Positions 58,841-64,000 of a DNA stretch of 64,000 nucleotides are shown here, in pieces. Origin of the DNA: Megalonaias nervosa (taxonomy: Eukaryota; Mollusca; Bivalvia; Unionida; Unionidae); contig JAECUM010006789.1 of NCBI GenBank assembly GCA_016617855.1, positions 34,865-98,864 on the forward strand, given 5' to 3'. The notes under the pieces were generated by a model. The model did not search any database. It saw only the letters and a list, made by a program, of their open reading frames with translations, and was not told the origin of the DNA. The position numbers were made by a program, and so were the translations under genes. Numbering within the stretch: position 1 is the first letter of the stretch; each line of letters starts with the position of its first letter.

Positions 58841-59010
58841 AGACATGTTAGCTCAGTTGGTAGAGCATAACACTTGTAATTCATGGGTTGAGGGTTCAAT
58901 ACATACCCAGGTCAGCCTGGGTCAGCTGCACTGGTGTGTCACTGGAAATGGTACTCATTTCCTCAGCATGATAAAGAAATAATGTGTTAAAAGTACCATT
59001 AAAACCAACC
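58841..59010 (+). mobile_element. SINE-C (tRNA-derived)
   Basis: The A-box TAGCTCAGTTGG (58849-58860) is a perfect tRNA-type promoter half. The B-box-like gggttcaatac (58892-58902) is slightly degenerate. A non-tRNA body follows ('ggtcagctgcactgg', 'aaagtaccattaaaaccaac'). It cannot be a working tRNA gene because the acceptor stem and T-stem do not pair, and it continues into a SINE-type tail. Confidence 0.7.
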
Positions 59011-60315
59011 CAAAAATGTATATATTTCACTATCACTTAAAATGCAGACCATAAGCAATTAAGATTTAATATAAGCATACAATAAATTTGGCAATTTTGA
59101 TTATCAATCCAAAGCACACACATAGTACAATATATACATGCACCTGGACCTACCTGTCTTAATCAGTCATAGATAAGTGCTAGAGGTCCTACATACATCC
59201 AATATGAAACACCTTGCCCCCAACGCCTGTGGAACATACCATTGTAAAATCCAAGGCTCAAGTTTACACAGTTATGTGCACATGTCCTCGAACATTTAAT
59301 GCCAATATACAATGGTAATATTTACTCTTGTGCAGCACTCAGTTTCAAGGTATAGAGAATTTGATCTTAACAACCATTAATATCAGCTAGGTAAGAACAA
59401 TACTTACCTACAATATACAACATATGAACTGTGACTTTTTTTACACATATTTCTTACAGCCAGGCAGTAGATATTTCAATAAGTATGCTTGTAGAATACT
59501 CCCATTCATGTAAAAGGTGAACACAATAAGATTTATCATAAAACTGCTTTTCTTTACTAATAGTATTTAATGAAAATTACCTAACATTTTATACAACAAA
59601 ACATTTTTTAAACTCAATTATCTCCATCACAAAGAAAGAAAAAATCATCAGAAGAATGGTTCATCCCCTACCTGCAACCACAAATGTAAAATCAATATAA
59701 TTTTGCAGTATCACAAGCAGTGATCTTGACTTTTTTATCTATCAATACCTATGAAAATGATGAAAAAACTGGGTCCCAGAACTTGAGGAATGTGGACTTA
59801 TCATGTGCAATCCAAAATGAAAATTGTTAGCTCCAATGACATTGATGTTTCAGCTCTCAGAAACCATAGGAAAATGTTGACTACCTATTAAGTTTGTAGA
59901 GTGTTGCTTCAGTAAAAAGTGTCTTAATAGAAGCAAATGCAAAGTTTCAACATTCAGCCTTTTAATTTTGAAAACTGTTTCTACTTCTATATACATTCAA
60001 AAGTCTCTAAAACAATGACTAAGCATGAGATTTTAGAAGAACAGTAAGAACAAAAATCGTGAAGATATAGTCACCTAGATATGTAAATAATGTATTATGC
60101 CAACTCTTCGGGGATCAAGCAGACACTTAAGCAATGTAATTTTGGCTATGAAGAAGTTCCACACTCTTCGACAGTCCATCCTTATATCCACAACTATGAT
60201 GACAAATCTACATAAGCTGACTGCTTGCTGGACAAAAGACAATGTGATGGATTTTGCTATTTGTTTCGGACCACAGATATGTGCTAATTAAGCATGAATG
60301 TCATTTCCTCCACCA
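59011..60315. other. Non-coding stretch
   Basis: Donor-like words at 59153 (minus, gtaggt) and 59405 (minus, gtaagt) have no open exon beside them. Nothing else is supported. Confidence 0.4.
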
Positions 60316-60419
60316 CTCTGTTGAAAGTAGTGCCTAAGTGGCTCTGTTGAAAGTAGTGACTAAGTGGCTCTGTTGAAATTAGTGACTAAGTGGTTCTATT
60401 GAAAGTAGTGATTAAGTGG
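60316..60419. repeat. 26-bp tandem repeat, 4 copies, at a SINE head
   Basis: 'ctctgttgaaagtagtgact' + 'aagtgg' repeats at 60316, 60342, 60368 and 60394 and merges into the tRNA-like head that follows. Confidence 0.92.
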
Positions 60420-60600
60420 CTCTGTGGTTAGTGTGTTGGACTTGATACTAAAAGACAGCAAGTTTAAATCCTTCCATTGGATCTGCCTGGTTCAGTTATT
60501 GTGATGTGTTATTGGGTAAGGCACCTTACTCCAATTGCTTTCACTTTAAATAGCTTACTTTTGTTGCTATGACATAAAAACATGGAACCAAACCAAAATC
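60405..60600 (+). mobile_element. SINE-D (tRNA-derived)
   Basis: The A-box-like 'agtggctctgtggttagtg' (about 60415), the B-box-like 'agtttaaatcc' (60461-60471) and downstream 'tattgggtaaggcacctta' are typical of a widespread invertebrate tRNA-SINE layout. Single copy in this window. Confidence 0.6.
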
Positions 60601-61621
60601 ATCGTGACTAATAATCTGAGTGGATTTTTTCAAACCATCCTGGATCATGCAAAGCATCTTCTGTGTCACAGTTCTACAGTAAATGCAACCTAATAATTCT
60701 CTTTCAATTTATCTTTTTACTGCCTTAAAAGCACATGAATTTCCCAAGCCCTGACTAATATTACATACTAACTATATACTAATGTACAATGATCCTTGTA
60801 ATGCTATAGTACAAATGCCACACCCAATTGAACAGAATGTTTGTTCACATTAAATGCACATGAAATTCCATGCAAGGTCTAATATTACATGCTACAATAG
60901 GTACAGTATTGTGTACAAAGATTCTTGTAATGATAACAGTACAAATCTGACACCCAGACAATGAAAGGTTTACCTAAAGTAAAAGGGATAAAGCAATTTG
61001 TGCCTACAATAAAGGTCAACCAAATATAATATATTGGAAATCTCACTGGGTTTGTTGACACAATGAGCCATAACATATTGACAAGTTGATAGCAGTTGGG
61101 TTTGAAGACTTAATTGGAGATACCTGTGTTATCTTATGAAATATACCATAATGTCCTCAGATATTTGCTAATTCCAGCTGACCTTAAAATAGGTGCTAAC
61201 AACTAGGATTACAGACATCAGGTAAGAAATGCTAATCATGTTTGGGTTCACACAAAAAATAACTGAACTGTAGATTATAAAAAAAAGAAAATTTTGCAGT
61301 ACCTGTCTCAGGAGTCTAAGTGTACTAACAAAAATGCTGTCAACTGTAAACAACAATGTGCAAAATTTTTAAAAATTCAAAATTACAGTGCACACTGCAT
61401 GAATGTGAAATTTTATTTTGATGAATCTATTTGGAAAGTAAATTTGGAAAATAAAAATAAGAACATTTTTCCAGAAATTCTAAGCATTCTGGTACTAGTT
61501 CACTTTCTACACTACAAAGTTACTTGTCAAGCTTATCTGAAAATCTTTTTAACCAGCAAATATTATAAATTGTTGAGATTCACCACTGAAATGTGGATGG
61601 CATCTGCTAATCAGCAATCAA
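60601..61621. other. Non-coding stretch
   Basis: A weak exon-like block on the minus strand (acceptor tgtttacag, donor cag|gtactg, about 61303-61344, reading DSIFVSTLRLLRQ) is open in one frame but has no partner. Confidence 0.35.
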
Positions 61622-61748
61622 ATCAACATTGAGACTACAGACCAGTCTAACAGTAATCTACAAATCAATATTAAGACAACAGACCAGTCTAACTGAAATC
61701 TACAAATCAACATTAAGACAAGAGACCAGTCTAACTGAAATCTACCCA
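61622..61748. repeat. 42-bp tandem repeat, 3 copies
   Basis: 'aacattaagacaagagacca' + 'gtctaactgaaatctacaaatc' recurs three times. Confidence 0.92.
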
Positions 61749-63039
61749 GCGGTATAGCCAAGCAATTTACTTGTAAGCACTGTAAGACACTGGAGTGGGA
61801 CAATCTATCATAGAATTTTGTTAAATATGGTATTTTCATTCTTTCTATGTTATGCATGTTTGTCTGTGTGTACACCTAGATATGCCACTGCTTCCAGTTG
61901 TTGCACATAGACTACATTTGTAGGCTTTTTGCATAAACTGGACTTTTCAATGAATTAATGGAAATGTGGAAAAACTGGCCTTTTGTCATTTGTTTTAACT
62001 GTACCAATGCTACCCTGTGTTCCCAATCAAGTAATTAAAAATATAATCTTTCTCAAAACAAACTAGCACTGTACCATGATGAACATAAGATGATGATAAT
62101 TTATACAAATGCAGGAAATGTCTGGCTTTGTGTTTAGATAAATTATGACACACCATAGAGGATAAAGATGAAAGAAGACACAAAAAGGTAGTCACATGCT
62201 GTGAAATGTTCTGAATTGTCTAAATAAAATTTGGTTGATTTTTGCAAGATTTTATTTGGAATTTGTAGATTTATGTTGGATTTTTCATTGGAATTTATGG
62301 CTTTTATTTTCTTGTGAAAATCCTATAGTTGTAAATCATTACATGAGAAAATTCATCATAAATCATAATATTTACTCTGGTGATAGTGAATCACAATAGG
62401 GATTCAAACCACTGATACAGGAAAACTGTTGAATTTTTAGAAACCAAATGATATAAGCTATAAAAAATTAATCATTTTCTTGTCAAGATTCCATTCATTT
62501 GAAGGAAGTAAACAACATGTATATAAAATGACTCCTTGTACTAATATATCCACCTATTTGGCTGTCATACACTCTTTTTGCATGATAATACAGCATCGAT
62601 TTATTCTTGAAAATATTTTTCTGATAATACCTTATGTACATTTTGATTCATCCTAGTAAATATCTATTATACCTGAATTGTGTTTACATCTGTATGCTTA
62701 TCCCATAATCCCATACAAATGATAAATTATCAATTGTATTCAATTAAAAGTGCATGTCATATTTTGCTCAATAAATGTCCCCACTCCACCCACCCCCATT
62801 ATAATCTAAGCAAGAGCCAAGTTTGAAATATAAATATTCATTAAAGGTATTCAATCAAGAAAGTATAATTTGCATCCTTTAACTGCTCCTGTATGATATC
62901 CAAGGACAGACAAATTCAAACTTTGGTCTTTTTTAATTCCACTTAATTCAAATGAAAACGACATCAGCACATGCTGTGCTTAGTTCCAATAGCCTGACTG
63001 GTATTTCTATTTCTGTATTGAGTATATCACATTAACTGA
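61749..63039. other. Non-coding stretch
   Basis: Nothing supported. Confidence 0.45.
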
Positions 63040-64000
63040 AAATTATATGGTAAATCTACCTATATTTGTCTTGTGGATCATATCAACAACTGAGTATCGT
63101 CAGGTAAATGTACCTATATTTGTCTTGAATGGACCACTCCGGTAGCCTAGTCATTAGAGTGTCCGCCTTGAGTGTGGGAGGTTGCAGGTTCGAACCCTGG
63201 CCAAGTCATACCAAAGACGTATAAAAATGGTACTAACAGCTGCCTTGCTAGGCGCTCACCATTAAGAGAGGTTAGTATTAGGAATGGTTGAACTGGTGTC
63301 AGGATACTGTGACTGGGTGGGACATCATGCTACATGTCTGCAGCATGATGACCCTGTGCTAGACATCACTATAAACTGCCACACTGCAGACATCATAGTG
63401 ATATGACTGAAAAATTGTTAAAGCTACTCATACACACAGTCTTGAATGGACCATATCAACAACTAAGAATCATAAGGTAAATGTTCCAATTTTTGTCTTG
63501 AGTGGACCACATCAACTGAGAATCATAAGGTAAATTTACCAACTTTTTTCTTGAGTGGACCACATCAACAACTGAGAATCATTATGTAAATGTACATATT
63601 TTTGCCCTGAGTGGACCACATCACAAATGAGAATCATAAGGTAAATGTACCAGTTTTGTCTTGAATGGACCACATCATCAACTGAGAATTATAACATAAA
63701 TCTGCCTATTTTTGTCTTGAATGGACCACTCCAACAATGGAGAATCATAAGGTAAATGTACTTATTTTTGTCTTGAATGGACCACATCAACAGCTAGGAA
63801 TCATAAGGTAAGTGTACTAATTTCTGTCTAGAGTGGACCACATCAACTAAGAATCATAAGGTAAATTTATCAACTTTTGTCTTGAGTGGACCACATCCAC
63901 AACTGAGAATCATAAGGTAAATTTATCAACTTTTGTCTTGAGTGGACCACATCACAACTGAGAATCATAAGGTAAATTTATCAACTTTTGTCTTGAGTGG
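63040..64000. repeat. About 50-60-bp tandem array, continuing past the window edge
   Basis: The unit 'tttgtcttgagtggaccaca' + 'tcaacaactgagaatcataa' + 'ggtaaatttaccaact' is repeated about 12 times, interrupted once by a SINE-A copy. It reaches the last base of the window. Confidence 0.93.
63137..63438 (+). mobile_element. SINE-A copy 3, full length (302 bp) with 15-bp target duplication
   Basis: Flanked by exact GTCTTGAATGGACCA (63122-63136 and 63439-63453). The head carries an A-box TAGCCTAGTCA (63143-63153) and a perfect B-box GGTTCGAACCC (63187-63197). The shared SINE-A body follows ('gtgactgggtgggacatc', 'gccacactgcagacatcat') and an ACACA end. This is the best reference copy and looks the youngest, having landed inside the tandem array. 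Confidence 0.95.

Noticed and set aside
58849..58905. tRNA gene with a good A-box
   Set aside because: The B-box is degenerate, stems do not pair and the sequence continues into a SINE-like body.
59150..59235. Minus-strand exon ending at a gtaggt donor
   Set aside because: All three frames upstream of the donor contain stops for every plausible acceptor. An untranslated exon cannot be excluded.
60097..60291. 64-codon plus-strand open frame
   Set aside because: No splice sites, motif or composition support; length is compatible with chance.
63137..63210. tRNA gene with perfect A- and B-boxes
   Set aside because: It is the head of SINE-A; the same body follows in three copies, and a 15-bp target duplication encloses the whole 302 bp.

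Overview
The window looks like an intron-rich, AT-rich stretch of an invertebrate animal genome, most probably a bivalve or other mollusc. This rests on inference: there are no long conserved genes, short exons are separated by multi-kilobase introns, ACATGT/CATATG words are frequent, and the repeats resemble those seen in molluscan genomes (tRNA-derived SINEs, DIRS-like, Penelope-like, RTE-like and CR1/L2-like elements, pogo elements, and dispersed TGACCT-rich and 'caagatggctgcc'-type repeats). No bacterial-style operon, CRISPR array, rRNA or functional tRNA gene was seen.

Host gene. Four short, GC-richer blocks on the minus strand have consensus splice sites, open frames and mutually compatible phases: 37508-37568, 32984-33167, 16729-16806 and 11301-11369 (transcription runs from high to low coordinates). 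Together they encode about 130 residues of an acidic, Pro/Ser/Thr-rich, probably disordered protein segment that I do not recognise. A fifth, weaker candidate lies at 9943-9991. Much of 9.9-37.6 kb is therefore probably intron of one gene. Exons outside this range were not found.

Mobile elements, left to right: a TA-flanked MITE (2081-2275, with relatives at 20.2, 38.2, 51.1 and 51.3 kb); a decayed DIRS-like element (5.9-8.0 kb, minus); a 3.04-kb pogo-type DNA transposon with 25-bp inverted ends, TA duplication and decayed transposase (16978-20020); a 230-bp pogo MITE (27116-27345); a CR1/L2-like LINE with an internal deletion (29.3-31.3 kb); an RTE-like LINE (43.0-44.9 kb); a 336-bp fold-back element (52533-52869); a putative 918-bp solo LTR inside a TATG microsatellite (55169-56086); and a decayed Penelope-like element with a GIY-YIG region (57.3-58.65 kb). 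Two SINE families recur: SINE-A (8.5, 45.8, 63.1 kb) and SINE-B (21.3, 28.7, 35.9, 52.4, 52.9 kb). Several copies keep target-site duplications. Two further tRNA-like SINEs are at 58.8 and 60.4 kb.

Tandem repeats are abundant: a 38-bp array (0.65-1.03 kb), a 60-bp array (12.0-12.6), a 44-48-bp array (23.1-23.9), an 80-bp array (24.8-25.1), a 60-bp array abutting an exon (32.7-32.97), a ~140-bp satellite (34.3-35.6), a 77-bp array apparently derived from the MITE interior (40.3-40.9), a ~145-bp satellite with a nested 38-bp expansion (46.8-50.5) and a ~55-60-bp array at the right edge (63.0-64.0). The most interesting items are the phase-consistent unknown gene, the intact-ended pogo element with an internally triplicated catalytic-aspartate segment, the MITE-to-satellite conversion, and the nested insertions with readable target-site duplications. 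I saw nothing that I would call an undescribed biological system beyond these.
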